Positions 25,886 to 34,052 of a stretch of DNA of 64,000 nt are shown here, in pieces. The notes beneath the pieces were generated by a model that saw nothing but the letters and a program-made list of their open reading frames with translations, had not been told where the DNA came from and did no database searches. Made by a program: the position numbers and the translations under genes. Every line of letters begins with the position of its first letter. Positions within the stretch are counted from its first letter, which is position 1. Origin of the DNA: CAYNRE01 sp964399535 (lineage in GTDB: Bacteria; Planctomycetota; Planctomycetia; Pirellulales; CAYNRE01); the NCBI GenBank assembly GCA_964399535.1, contig CAYNRE010000074.1:1-64000 (forward strand). Direction: 5' to 3'.

Positions 25886-26020
25886 GAATAAACGGGACGA
25901 ATAAACGGGGGGACGAATAAACGGGGGGACGAATAAACGGGGACAGGCGAATAAACGGGGAGGCGAATAAACGGGGAGGCGAATAAACGGGGAGGCGAAT
26001 AAACGGCGAATAAACGGGGA
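25886..26020. repeat. Tandem array of GAATAAACGG (about 16-bp unit, nine copies)
   Basis: The core GAATAAACGG begins at 25886, 25899, 25915, 25931, 25949, 25965, 25981, 25997 and 26008. The spacing is mostly 16 bases, with 11-, 13- and 18-base variants. The last copy merges into an imperfect palindrome (26010-26035, AATAAA ... TTTATT around GGGGACAGGTCC). The array lies between a truncated frame and the immunity-like genes. It is too short-spaced and internally uniform to be a CRISPR. Confidence 0.95.
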
Positions 26021-26035
26021 CAGGTCCATTTATTG

Positions 26036-26176
26036 ACGATCCGAAGCCCTAAACTGGACCCGTCCCCGTTTCTTTCCCGGTACCGTGCTGGACCCCATTT
26101 TTGATGTGAAGTCGTGGGCCGAGATTGGAGAAAAGTTTTTCTAGACCGAAATTACACGAGGGAGTAACTGTCGTAC
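26036..26176. other. Leader of the immunity-like gene
   Basis: No gene is seen between the tandem array and the next start. A GGGAGTAAC at about 26160 may serve as the ribosome-binding site for the following gene. Confidence 0.3.
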
Positions 26177-26962
26177 ATGAAGCTCTACGAACGATTCGGA
26201 CGGACTGCAAAACAGGTAGATTCGGCATACGAGATTGAACATATCGAAACTAACCGAGCGCTGATGCGCGAGAAACCCGACGATCGCTGGATTTGGTGTT
26301 CGTCGCTCGTATCGGATTATTCCCTTGCGGCACTGCGGGAGTATCTCCGCGAGAACAACCGCGAGGCGCGCAAGTATGCCGAGGGTGTAGCGCACAGTTT
26401 GCATGAATACTTTTTCGGAAGATGGCGGAACGAGGTTCCAACCGGCAACCATGGTGAATTGCCGCCAGACCCCGTCTACCAGCGGCAATCTCGAAGCTGG
26501 ATCTCTGACTATCGCTATGGCCTACTTTGGTGCTCAGTGCTCGGGCAGTGGGAGGAATTGGCAAAGCTATCGCAGTACCCCGGTGACGATTGCCCACTTG
26601 AAGACATCGATTGCCGGCCGGCGCTCAAGCGACTTCTGCTTGAAATCGCCTCGTGCCTGAAGGGCGAGCCTCGTTTAGGAGTTTCGGAGCGTGTCGAAAA
26701 AGAAGCGGGCGCCTCGTGGCGAGGCCAAAAAGAGATCGCCCAGGTCGTGGACGCTATCCTGGCCAAGGACGAAGCGCTAGCCAGTAAGCTGCTGACCACC
26801 TACGTCAAAGGCCACAAGAAGCGGGAGCCGAAATACAACGACATCACGGCCACGATTTCGATCGAGGCCACATTCCTGATCCACTGGGCGGCTCACCTGG
26901 GTCTGTCCATTGGCGTGCCGGACGAACTCGATTATTTCATCGTCCGATTGCCGTCGGCTTAG
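26177..26962 (+). CDS. Imm49-like immunity protein
   Basis: The 261-residue all-helical protein resembles the Imm49 family, which protects cells against polymorphic toxins. Supporting features are the helical repeats with DYRYGLLWCSVLGQWEEL, the KGHKK stretch about 50 residues from the end, and the closing block ITATISIEATFLIHWAAHLG leading to a PDELDYFIV-type ending. No toxin or secretion gene is next to it. The region is less GC-rich than its surroundings. It could be an orphan immunity gene acquired by transfer. The assignment rests on pattern memory only. Confidence 0.65.
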   Translation: MKLYERFGRTAKQVDSAYEIEHIETNRALMREKPDDRWIWCSSLVSDYSLAALREYLRENNREARKYAEGVAHSLHEYFFGRWRNEVPTGNHGELPPDPVYQRQSRSWISDYRYGLLWCSVLGQWEELAKLSQYPGDDCPLEDIDCRPALKRLLLEIASCLKGEPRLGVSERVEKEAGASWRGQKEIAQVVDAILAKDEALASKLLTTYVKGHKKREPKYNDITATISIEATFLIHWAAHLGLSIGVPDELDYFIVRLPSA

Positions 26963-27022
26963 TTCGGGTCAAGACAAGTTCGAGAGTTCATTCCTACCTT
27001 CCCCACTAGCGAGCAACAACCG

Positions 27023-27622
27023 ATGGCCCTGCGCCCCGAAGTTTACGGATTTCACTTGGCTGAGCTGTTCAACCGGTTTCAAAGTCAAGACCGAGCACTG
27101 ATCGCTGACTTGGAATCGAAACTAGTCCAACTAGCAGCCGAGAGCGATTTGCCCTCAGAGTTTTGCGACGAGTATCGCACCGCGTTGCGGCATGCCGTCG
27201 ACCACGGTGTGCCCGTTCCGCAACTAGAGCGAGAAACCGATGCGCATGTGCTGTTGGCTATTGACCTGGCAAAATACCGGCAAGAGCTTCAGCCCGTCGG
27301 GTCCAACGACTGGGACATGAACGCGTTTTTTGACTTCTGGGAAACCTGCCAGCCCTTGCTCTCTCCGGCGCAACAAAGCTTGCTGCGCTATTGGGAAGTC
27401 GGCCGGCCATTGTTTGGCAAGAAAATCGAAACGGGTTGGAGCTACTATGGGTATCTTTCGCGTGATGAGGTGATTCAGACCCGGCGCTTGCTGGACGCGC
27501 TGAAGAATGAGCATGCAGCTTTCGCCGAGGAAGACTACCTCGACGGCTTCCTGGTTGCCTGGGACGAGTGGCTGGAGACGATCGCAGCCGCAGGACTAGA
27601 TCTTTGGTTTTGGACGTACTGA
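27023..27622 (+). CDS. Unknown small acidic protein downstream of the immunity-like gene
   Basis: I do not recognise this 199-residue protein with confidence. It is helical and acidic, with LAELFNRFQSQDRALI near the N-terminus, and WSYYGYLSRDEVIQTRRLLDAL and FLVAWDEWLETIAAAGLDLWF near the C-terminus. The last block looks like single-domain immunity or antitoxin-type proteins of polymorphic toxin loci. It lies 60 bases after the Imm49-like gene in the same direction, so the two may be co-transcribed. No toxin was found nearby. Confidence 0.65.
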   Translation: MALRPEVYGFHLAELFNRFQSQDRALIADLESKLVQLAAESDLPSEFCDEYRTALRHAVDHGVPVPQLERETDAHVLLAIDLAKYRQELQPVGSNDWDMNAFFDFWETCQPLLSPAQQSLLRYWEVGRPLFGKKIETGWSYYGYLSRDEVIQTRRLLDALKNEHAAFAEEDYLDGFLVAWDEWLETIAAAGLDLWFWTY

Positions 27623-28097
27623 TCAGTCCGCGCCGCCCAGATCGACCACACCACGCAGCAAATTGCGACGAGTCAAGCCACGGGTCAGGGTCATCGTCGG
27701 GCTCCGGTAGCGGGTGAAATCCAAACGCGGTGCCCCGGAGAGGCCACTAGTGGAACGAGCGGCGGCAAGCCCCAAGCTCTGGCCGAGCAACTCCAATACG
27801 GGGGCGCGCCAGCGGTCGTCGAGGAACCACGGGCGCTGGGCCCGGCCTTCCCGGCTTGTCCGACGGTCTTCAGCTTACCCTCCCGAGGCGTTAAGTCGTA
27901 GTCCACGCCCGCCCAGCTTGCCGCCGGCTGCTGGACCCCGGGCGGCCACACCAGCGATGCCAGCACTTGGGGTAGGCCCCCGCCCGGTGCCCCGGCGGAA
28001 CTGAACTAGACGCATGGGGGGCGGTCGGCCCAAACTATGCCCCTCTGGTGTCGCACGGACGACCAACCGGGTCGAATTCTCAGGGAGGAAACACGCA
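27623..28097. other. Gap between the accessory patch and the SYLF gene
   Basis: These 475 bases have no assigned gene. The minus strand is open from 27874 to a TGA at 27625-27623 (83 codons ending LLRGVVDLGGAD) but lacks a good start and a recognised family. It may be a remnant or chance. The SYLF ribosome-binding site (AGGGAGGAAA) is at the right end. Confidence 0.4.
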
Positions 28098-28850
28098 ATG
28101 CGTGGCGCTGCACTGCTTGTCGCAGGATTGGTAGGGAGTGTGGTCTTGGCCTCGCCCGCTCGGGCCCAATTGTTTCGCACCCCGCCGGGGGCCGAGATCG
28201 TTCGCAACTCGGTGACGGTGCTCGACGAGCTGACTTCCGTGCCGCTCAAGGGGATCCCGGGTTCGCTCTTGGCCAGCGCCCAGGGAGTCATTATTTGCCC
28301 CAACGTAATCAAGGTGGGATTCGTGGTCGGCGGGCGCCACGGCAGCGGTGTGCTGCTGGTCAAACGGGCCGATGGCACCTGGAGCCGCCCGGTCATTCTG
28401 AACCTCAGCGGTGGCAGCGTCGGTTGGCAGGCTGGAGTACAGGCCACCGACGTGGTGCTGGTGTTGAAAACCCAGCGCAGCGTCGACGGCGTGCTCGCGG
28501 GCCGAAAGATTACGCTGGGGGCCGACGCTTCGATCGCGGCCGGTCCGCTCGGACGCGAGGGGGCCGCGGCCACCGACGCCACCCTGCAGTCGGAAATCTA
28601 TAGCTACTCGCGCAGCCGGGGCCTGTTCGCCGGAGTAGCGCTCAATGGGTCGTCGCTGATGATCGACCCAGCCGCCAACGGGGCGTATTACCAGCGTCCG
28701 GGAATAGGTGCCGCCGACATCATCGAAGGGGGAGACCTGCCGGTTTCACCCGAAGCCGAGGCGCTGCGCGAAGCCCTGGTCCGCCATGCTCAGGCCAATT
28801 CGGCCAACACGGCCAGCACGGCGACGGTTCCAGCCGCGACCCAGCAGTAA
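28098..28850 (+). CDS. SYLF (Ysc84-type) lipid-binding protein, exported
   Basis: The 250-residue protein has a signal peptide (about 1-23, ending SPARAQ). A SYLF domain fills the rest: IPGSLLASAQGVIICPNVIKVG, GGRHGSGVLLVKR and the core Asp/Gly-rich GWQAGVQATDVVLVLKT. SYLF domains bind phosphoinositides or membranes in eukaryotes, and bacterial versions are exported proteins of unclear role. A strong AGGGAGGAAA lies 8 bases upstream of the ATG. The Ala/Thr-rich tail is probably disordered. Confidence 0.9.
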   Translation: MRGAALLVAGLVGSVVLASPARAQLFRTPPGAEIVRNSVTVLDELTSVPLKGIPGSLLASAQGVIICPNVIKVGFVVGGRHGSGVLLVKRADGTWSRPVILNLSGGSVGWQAGVQATDVVLVLKTQRSVDGVLAGRKITLGADASIAAGPLGREGAAATDATLQSEIYSYSRSRGLFAGVALNGSSLMIDPAANGAYYQRPGIGAADIIEGGDLPVSPEAEALREALVRHAQANSANTASTATVPAATQQ

Positions 28851-29142
28851 ACGTCGCCGAGAGAGTTGGGGTTGCCTCGGGCGGGCCTGGCCAGCCGGGC
28901 CCGGGTCGCCGAGTCGACCATTCCCCGGGGCGGTCCGAGCGGCCTCGGGGCGGGCCGCCGGCCCCTGGCCGTCGGGCGAGCGCCCCGCGCGCTGTGCATC
29001 GCGCGGCACGACTCTACAATGGGTCTTAGCGGTCGGCCGGCGCCGTGCCCCGATTCGATGCGGGCAAGTTGCCGGCGAAGACCAGGTCTTTGCCGGGGCC
29101 GGGGTAGCGTTCTTCGGCCGCGGGGGAGGGGGCCCGGTTGCT
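28851..29142. other. Non-coding gap
   Basis: No gene is visible between the SYLF and MmcQ/YjbR genes. GC-rich self-complementary stretches near 28890 may form a terminator without a T-tract. Confidence 0.3.
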
Positions 29143-29568
29143 ATGGCCACGCCACCGGTCGAGCGCGTGCGAGCGATTTGTTTGAGTCTGCCCGAGAGCA
29201 GCGAACGACTCTCGCACGGGGCGCCCACGTTCTTTGTCGGAAAGCGGGTGTTTGCCACCTTTGCCGACAACCACCATGGCGACGGCCGAGTGGCAATCTG
29301 GCTTCCGGCGGCGCCGGGCGAACAGCAGCGATTGATCGACCGCTGGCCCACGAGGTTTTTCCGCCCTCCCTACGTGGGTTGTCGGGGGTGGGAGGGCATC
29401 GTGCTCGGCGAGGTCGGCGACGCCGAACTCGAGGTACAGATTCGATCCGCTTGGGAACTGGCGCGCGCCCGGCCGGGTGGGGGGCCGCCAAGGAAGCGAG
29501 CCGCGGTTCGACCACCGGCGCGGCCACCGAGCCCACGGTCGCGGCGAGCGGCGCCGAAAGGGCGTTAG
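29143..29568 (+). CDS. MmcQ/YjbR-family protein
   Basis: The 141-residue product matches the MmcQ/YjbR fold: ERVRAICLSLPESSERLSHG at the start, then FFVGKRVFATF, and RWPTRFFRPPYVGCRGWEGI in the middle. Members are small DNA-binding-like proteins, and no specific role is established. The last 35 residues are Arg/Pro-rich and probably disordered. The start at 29143 is the first ATG that gives the family N-terminus. Confidence 0.85.
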   Translation: MATPPVERVRAICLSLPESSERLSHGAPTFFVGKRVFATFADNHHGDGRVAIWLPAAPGEQQRLIDRWPTRFFRPPYVGCRGWEGIVLGEVGDAELEVQIRSAWELARARPGGGPPRKRAAVRPPARPPSPRSRRAAPKGR

Positions 29569-29623
29569 CACTCCCAAGAGCCCTGCTCGAGCCGCCGGGA
29601 GCATCGATACGGGGGGGCCAGCC

Positions 29624-30724
29624 ATGCGTGTCACGCGCCGCGCGTTCGTTGCCCGCTTTGGCCTGGGGTTAGGCGGGCTCGCGGCCGGGTTGTCGGCCGG
29701 GGGCTGGTTTCAAACGCCGGCATCGGGCGCTCCTCCGAGGGCACCGGTGCCGCCCGGCTCGCTGCCGCCGATTCCGACTGCGCAAGGGCAGCCAGCCGAA
29801 CCGCCCGAGGAGCGGCCCGCCGAGGAATTGCCTCCGCCCAGGGTAGCGCTTACTTGGGGAAGCCAGGGGCATGGCGAGGGCCAATTCGACCTGCCCATTG
29901 CCGTTGCGCTGAACCCGCGAGGCGAAGTGCTGGTGACCGATTTTCGCCAGTCGAATAGCGAGGCTCGGGCTAGGCTGCAGCGATTCGACCCCGATGGCCG
30001 GTACCTGGCTTCGTTCGAACTCGACCCGATGCCGGGCGGCCTGGCCGTGGACCCCGAGGGGCTGATTTACGCCTCGCACATGATGCGGCACAAGATTTCA
30101 ATCTACGACCCCGATGGGCGAGTCGTGCGCGAGTTCGGCCAGGAGGGGAGCGGCCCCGGCCAGTTCCAACAGCCCGGCGGCATCGCCCTGGGACCCGATG
30201 GCACCGTTTATGTGGCCGACCAGGTGAATCGGCGCGTGCAACGCTTTTCGCCGACTGGCGAATTAATCGCGGCCTGGGGCCGTTATGGCGTGGGGGCAGG
30301 AGAGTTCGGCGGCAATACCTCGCCTCAGTCCCGAGTCGGTGGGCCCCATTTTCTGGCATTTGACCGCCAGGGCCGGCTCTACACCACCGAGGGGTCGGTT
30401 GGGCGCGTTCAACAGTTTCGCGCCGACGGAACCTTTCTAACTTCGTGGGGCGATAACCGCCCTGGCCCCGGGCATTTCGGAGGAGGTAGCAGCCTGCAAG
30501 GCCCGATCGCGATCGCCGTCGATGGGCAGGATCGCGTTTGGGTAACTTCGACCAACCACCTGGTGCAACAGTTCACGAACCAAGGGAGCTACTTGCGCGG
30601 AATCGGCGGCGAGGGGAGCCAGGCTGGCCAGTTTCGGCTTCCGCACGGAATCGCCTGCGATGGAGGGCAGGCCCTGTACGTAGCCGACGCCCGGAACTTC
30701 CGGATCCAAAAGCTGGAGATTTGA
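29624..30724 (+). CDS. TAT-exported NHL-repeat beta-propeller protein
   Basis: The 366-residue protein begins with a twin-arginine signal (TRRAFVARFGLGLGG), predicting folded export by the Tat system. After a Pro-rich segment (about 40-75), NHL repeats run to the end, each with a G-x-G-x-F-x-x-P-x-G-I-A and D-x-x-N-x-R-V-Q-x-F type signature (for example GQFQQPGGIALGPDGTVYVA). The propeller probably binds a ligand or protein in the periplasm. No partner is adjacent. The ATG at 29624 puts the Arg pair at residues 5-6. Confidence 0.85.
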   Translation: MRVTRRAFVARFGLGLGGLAAGLSAGGWFQTPASGAPPRAPVPPGSLPPIPTAQGQPAEPPEERPAEELPPPRVALTWGSQGHGEGQFDLPIAVALNPRGEVLVTDFRQSNSEARARLQRFDPDGRYLASFELDPMPGGLAVDPEGLIYASHMMRHKISIYDPDGRVVREFGQEGSGPGQFQQPGGIALGPDGTVYVADQVNRRVQRFSPTGELIAAWGRYGVGAGEFGGNTSPQSRVGGPHFLAFDRQGRLYTTEGSVGRVQQFRADGTFLTSWGDNRPGPGHFGGGSSLQGPIAIAVDGQDRVWVTSTNHLVQQFTNQGSYLRGIGGEGSQAGQFRLPHGIACDGGQALYVADARNFRIQKLEI

Positions 30725-30846
30725 GCGACGGTCGGGGGATGCAGGCGGCGCCGGCGAGGGTACACTGCTGCGGTTCGCTGGCCGCCGTTCGGCTGGCCGC
30801 GGGCCAAATCGACCGCCCCCGCCCGGCAATTCCAAGGACCATCGCC

Positions 30847-31239
30847 ATGAACGAATCGAAGGCTGCACGGATCACCGGATGGATTTTGAGCGCGCTGGTC
30901 GCGGCGCTTTTGCTGGGCCCCAGCGCCATGGGCAAGTTTCTCGATTGGGAGGGCAAGGAGGAGGCCTTCGCCAAATCGGGTTTCACGACCGACCAGATGT
31001 TCGGCATCGGCATCGTGGAGGTGATCGTGGCGATCCTGTTCCTGATCCCCCGCACCAGCTTTGTGGGGGCGATTCTGCTCGCGGGTTACCTGGGGGGAGC
31101 CACCGTGACCCACCTGAGAATTGGCGAGCCCTTTTTCGTTCCGGTGATCGTGGGCATCGTCGCCTGGGTCGGACTAGGCCTGCGCCGCCGCGGCATTTTT
31201 CGAATGGCCCTGGGGGGCGATCCTACGAAAGCACCCTAA
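30847..31239 (+). CDS. DoxX-like membrane protein
   Basis: The 130-residue protein has four predicted membrane helices and the DoxX-like pattern: MGKFLDW after helix one, GIGIVEVIVAILFLIPRTS, then GAILLAGYLGGATVTHLRIGEP. DoxX-like proteins are small inner-membrane proteins with variable roles. The next gene begins about 70 bases downstream in the same direction. Confidence 0.85.
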   Translation: MNESKAARITGWILSALVAALLLGPSAMGKFLDWEGKEEAFAKSGFTTDQMFGIGIVEVIVAILFLIPRTSFVGAILLAGYLGGATVTHLRIGEPFFVPVIVGIVAWVGLGLRRRGIFRMALGGDPTKAP

Positions 31240-31310
31240 ACGGTCGTCCGTGGAGCGGCATCAGCCGCCGCTCTGGCACCGCGCGGCAGCATTTGGGCAA
31301 GAGGGCAGCC

Positions 31311-31664
31311 ATGGGAATCGGCGATCTGAAATTTCGCGGACTAATTGTCAACAAGCCGCTCAGCAAGGTGACCGGCCCAGAGTTTCTGGGCGCGCTCAAG
31401 GCGGCCGGATGGAAAGAGGGGACCGGAACTCACTTCTTCAAAGCCCTGCGCAAGGATGGTCCCACGCGCGGGATTCGCACCTTGGGCGACCTGGAGCGCG
31501 AGCTGGCGCGGGGCCGCACCGTAAAAGCGCCCGACGGCAAGATGCTGCACTGGATTTGCAACGGGCGGGCCTACGTGGTTTTCAACCCCAGCAGCAAGAC
31601 GCTGATTACCATCAGCCAGGGGGTTGAGAAAAAACCGACGGCTGCGAAGCCGCCGGCCAAGTAA
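31311..31664 (+). CDS. Unknown small basic protein
   Basis: I do not recognise this 117-residue protein. It is basic (Lys/Arg-rich) with a short helix-strand layout: EFLGALKAAGWKEGTGTHFF, IRTLGDLERELARG, and a strand pair ending VVFNPSSKTLITISQG. The Lys/Pro tail (last 15 residues) looks disordered. It follows the DoxX gene by 71 bases and may share its transcript. Codon use matches its neighbours. Confidence 0.65.
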   Translation: MGIGDLKFRGLIVNKPLSKVTGPEFLGALKAAGWKEGTGTHFFKALRKDGPTRGIRTLGDLERELARGRTVKAPDGKMLHWICNGRAYVVFNPSSKTLITISQGVEKKPTAAKPPAK

Positions 31665-31795
31665 CCGGCCAAGCCTGCCCGGGCGCGGTGGGTGAGCATG
31701 GAGCCCGAAGTGGCGTTCGGTTCCCCAGGGCCACCGTCGTTGGGCACTCCCACGGCCCAATCGCCCGCGCCGGGCAGACTTTGCTGGAGCCAAGG

Positions 31796-33211
31796 TCAAG
31801 CCAGGGTTTGCATGACCGCCTTGGCGATCACCAAATACAGCGGAATGCCGATCGTGACGTTGTAGGAAAACGTCAGGCCGAGCGAAGCCGCCAAGGGGAG
31901 GGTGGGGCTGGCCTCGGGGATGGCCAGCCGCTGCACGGCGGGTACCGCAATGTACGACGCCGAGCCGCAGAGCACGGCAAACAGCACATAGGTGCCGACC
32001 GCGAAATCGGCGCCCATCAAAACGTTGTAGGCGTGGACCAGCAGGATGCCGATCGTCGCAAACAGGTTAGGGGCCAGCAGGCCGAAGACGATAAACTTCC
32101 AGCCGGCTTGTCTCAGGTCCTTGAGCCGCTTCGAGGCCGTAATGCCCATCTCCAGCAGGAATAAGCAAAGCATGCCCTGAAAGAGCGTTACGAAGAGCGA
32201 GTCGTCGGGACCCGTTACCTGCTCTCCCTGCAAGCGGCTGACGAAGCCGATGAGAATTCCGCCCACCAGGAGCACGATGCCCGGGTTCAGAAACACCTCG
32301 TGGAGCAAGGCAGGGGTCAGAATCGGTTGCCTTCGGGCAACCCCGTCGACCTCCTCGGACTGGCCCTCGATTTTCTCCAACGCCATTTTGGCCTCGTCCT
32401 CTCGGGCGGTCGATTCGGCATCGTGCGGGCGCTCGTGCCGGTGGGCCGGAGCGTGCTGGTCGCCGTTGGCATCGGCGGGTTCTTCCTCCTCGTGGTACCG
32501 GTCGAAATCGCTCTCGCCGCCCCCCGACTGCCAACGAGAGCCGGCGCCGGCGTAGCTCGGCTCCGGTCGCGCGGCCGCGCGGGTGGCTCGAGCCGAGGCG
32601 GTTCGCGCCGCTGCGTGGCCCGCGGCGGCGTGGCCGTGTTCGTCGCCCGCGGTTTCCAGCGGCAGCGCGTCGGGGTCGTATCCAACTTCGTCGAGGGCGT
32701 AGCCCCGAGCGTCGATGCCAGTTTGCCGTAACCGAGACACCAGGTACAGGGCGACCAGGCAACCGGGAATCTCCATGACGGCCAGCACCACCGGCATGAA
32801 GGGGGCAAAGGCCAGGTTGGCCGCCGAAAGCACGCCGACGCAAGTGACGAACGTACCGGCCGAATCCGAGCCGTAGTAGCCCGCCACGGTCGCGGCGTCG
32901 ATCTTTCGCAGACGCACCAGCTTCCGCAGCCCGAAGTAGGCCAGCATGCCGATGCAGAAATTCGTGCAAAAGCCCAACAGCATCAGGCCAACCGCGGCCC
33001 GCAGCGAACCGGCCGAAAGCTGGGCCAGCTCCTCGCCACCGTGCCAGCCGATCGACAGCAACAGGTACGTGGTCAACCCCTGGTAGAGCACGTATGGAAA
33101 CTCGAACGAAACGCGCAACAGCGGAATGCTGAAGCCCAGGTAGAAAAACAACAGCAACGGCTTGAACAGGTTATGAGAAAAGTTGTGCCAGAATTCATGC
33201 AGCAGATCCAT
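31796..33211 (-). CDS. SbtA-like sodium-dependent bicarbonate transporter
   Basis: The 471-residue membrane protein belongs to the SbtA (DUF897) family, which imports bicarbonate with sodium. Two halves of about five helices each are visible. Signatures include AGYYGSDSAGTFVTCVG (about 105-120) and SASYIAVPAVQRLAIPEASP near the C-terminus. Between the halves lies a cytoplasmic-type loop of about 120 residues (177-295) rich in His, Glu, Asp and Ala, much longer than in cyanobacterial SbtA. No SbtB regulator gene is adjacent. GAGGAG precedes the ATG at 33211. Confidence 0.85.
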   Translation of the reverse strand: MDLLHEFWHNFSHNLFKPLLLFFYLGFSIPLLRVSFEFPYVLYQGLTTYLLLSIGWHGGEELAQLSAGSLRAAVGLMLLGFCTNFCIGMLAYFGLRKLVRLRKIDAATVAGYYGSDSAGTFVTCVGVLSAANLAFAPFMPVVLAVMEIPGCLVALYLVSRLRQTGIDARGYALDEVGYDPDALPLETAGDEHGHAAAGHAAARTASARATRAAARPEPSYAGAGSRWQSGGGESDFDRYHEEEEPADANGDQHAPAHRHERPHDAESTAREDEAKMALEKIEGQSEEVDGVARRQPILTPALLHEVFLNPGIVLLVGGILIGFVSRLQGEQVTGPDDSLFVTLFQGMLCLFLLEMGITASKRLKDLRQAGWKFIVFGLLAPNLFATIGILLVHAYNVLMGADFAVGTYVLFAVLCGSASYIAVPAVQRLAIPEASPTLPLAASLGLTFSYNVTIGIPLYLVIAKAVMQTLA

Positions 33212-34052
33212 CGGGAACACTCCTCGCAAGGCTTACGGTTCGAGAGTTTTTGCTTCTAACTGTGTTTAAGGTTCGGTCCTCAGGTCGGCCGTTGGGCCAG
33301 AGTTCCGCTCCCGGCCAGAGCGACCGATTCGGCTCGGGCAAGCAGGTGTCGGCGGCGAAGCATTCCTTCGGTTTTCGGTCGGTCCATAGGCGCTCGGTGG
33401 ACTGCCCACTTGCATCGCGCTCTTGCGACCGCGCACCTCCGGGGTCCAAGCGGCGCGGCGAAGACGCCTTGGGACCGCCAGGACGCTGCCGAGCTTGCGG
33501 TAGGTCGATCCGTTCCGTTTGGCTCTCTGGCTAGCACACCGTTCCGGGCCAGGGCGCTCGGCCAATAGTCCGGCAGCCACCCCCCCGGTGCTCCACCAAA
33601 GCAAGCGATGTGCCTAGAGGGCACACTTGGCCAGCGGGCTTGCCTTTTTTTTAAGCCGAGCCGCGATCGACCCACCCGAGCGGTATGCCGCCGGAAGAGA
33701 AACGTTACGGAGCCGCAAGTTTCGGGCGATGCGCGGCAACCTGCATTGAGCGCTCCGGGGGCGGGTTGTGAACAAAGTCTGTCCGCGCGCCGGGCCGGGC
33801 TGAGCAATCCCTGGGCAGGCGCTGCTGGGCAAACGAGCCGTGGAGCGGTCGCCCGACGTCGGCCGGCGTGGCCAGCGGCCAGCCGCTGGGTAGGACGCCG
33901 CCTCGGAGGCCTTTCCGCGAGATGCCCTGGAAGCCGGCCGCTTTTTCGCGCGCCGAGCCGGATTTTCGCCCACCCGGGCCGCGGCAGAGGGCGGTCGGTC
34001 CGCTAAGGCCACTCCCGGGCCGAGCGGACGGTTGCAGGGGGGCGGTGCTCGA
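33212..34052. other. Large non-coding gap between sbtA-like gene and asnS
   Basis: These 841 bases hold no gene I can support. An eight-T run at 33645-33652 follows a GTGCC/GGCAC hairpin, which may be a weak plus-strand terminator with nothing upstream of it. The sbtA promoter should lie in the first part. Confidence 0.45.

Noticed and set aside
25886..26020. Possible CRISPR array at the GAATAAACGG repeats
   Set aside because: The spacing is 11-18 bases with nearly identical sequence between cores, no unique spacers exist, and no cas genes are nearby.
27623..27874. Minus-strand open frame of about 83 codons ending LLRGVVDLGGAD
   Set aside because: It has no start codon with a ribosome-binding site and no recognised family; long open frames are common by chance in this GC-rich DNA.
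33645..33652. Eight-T run as a strong terminator
   Set aside because: No stable stem directly precedes it and no plus-strand gene ends nearby.
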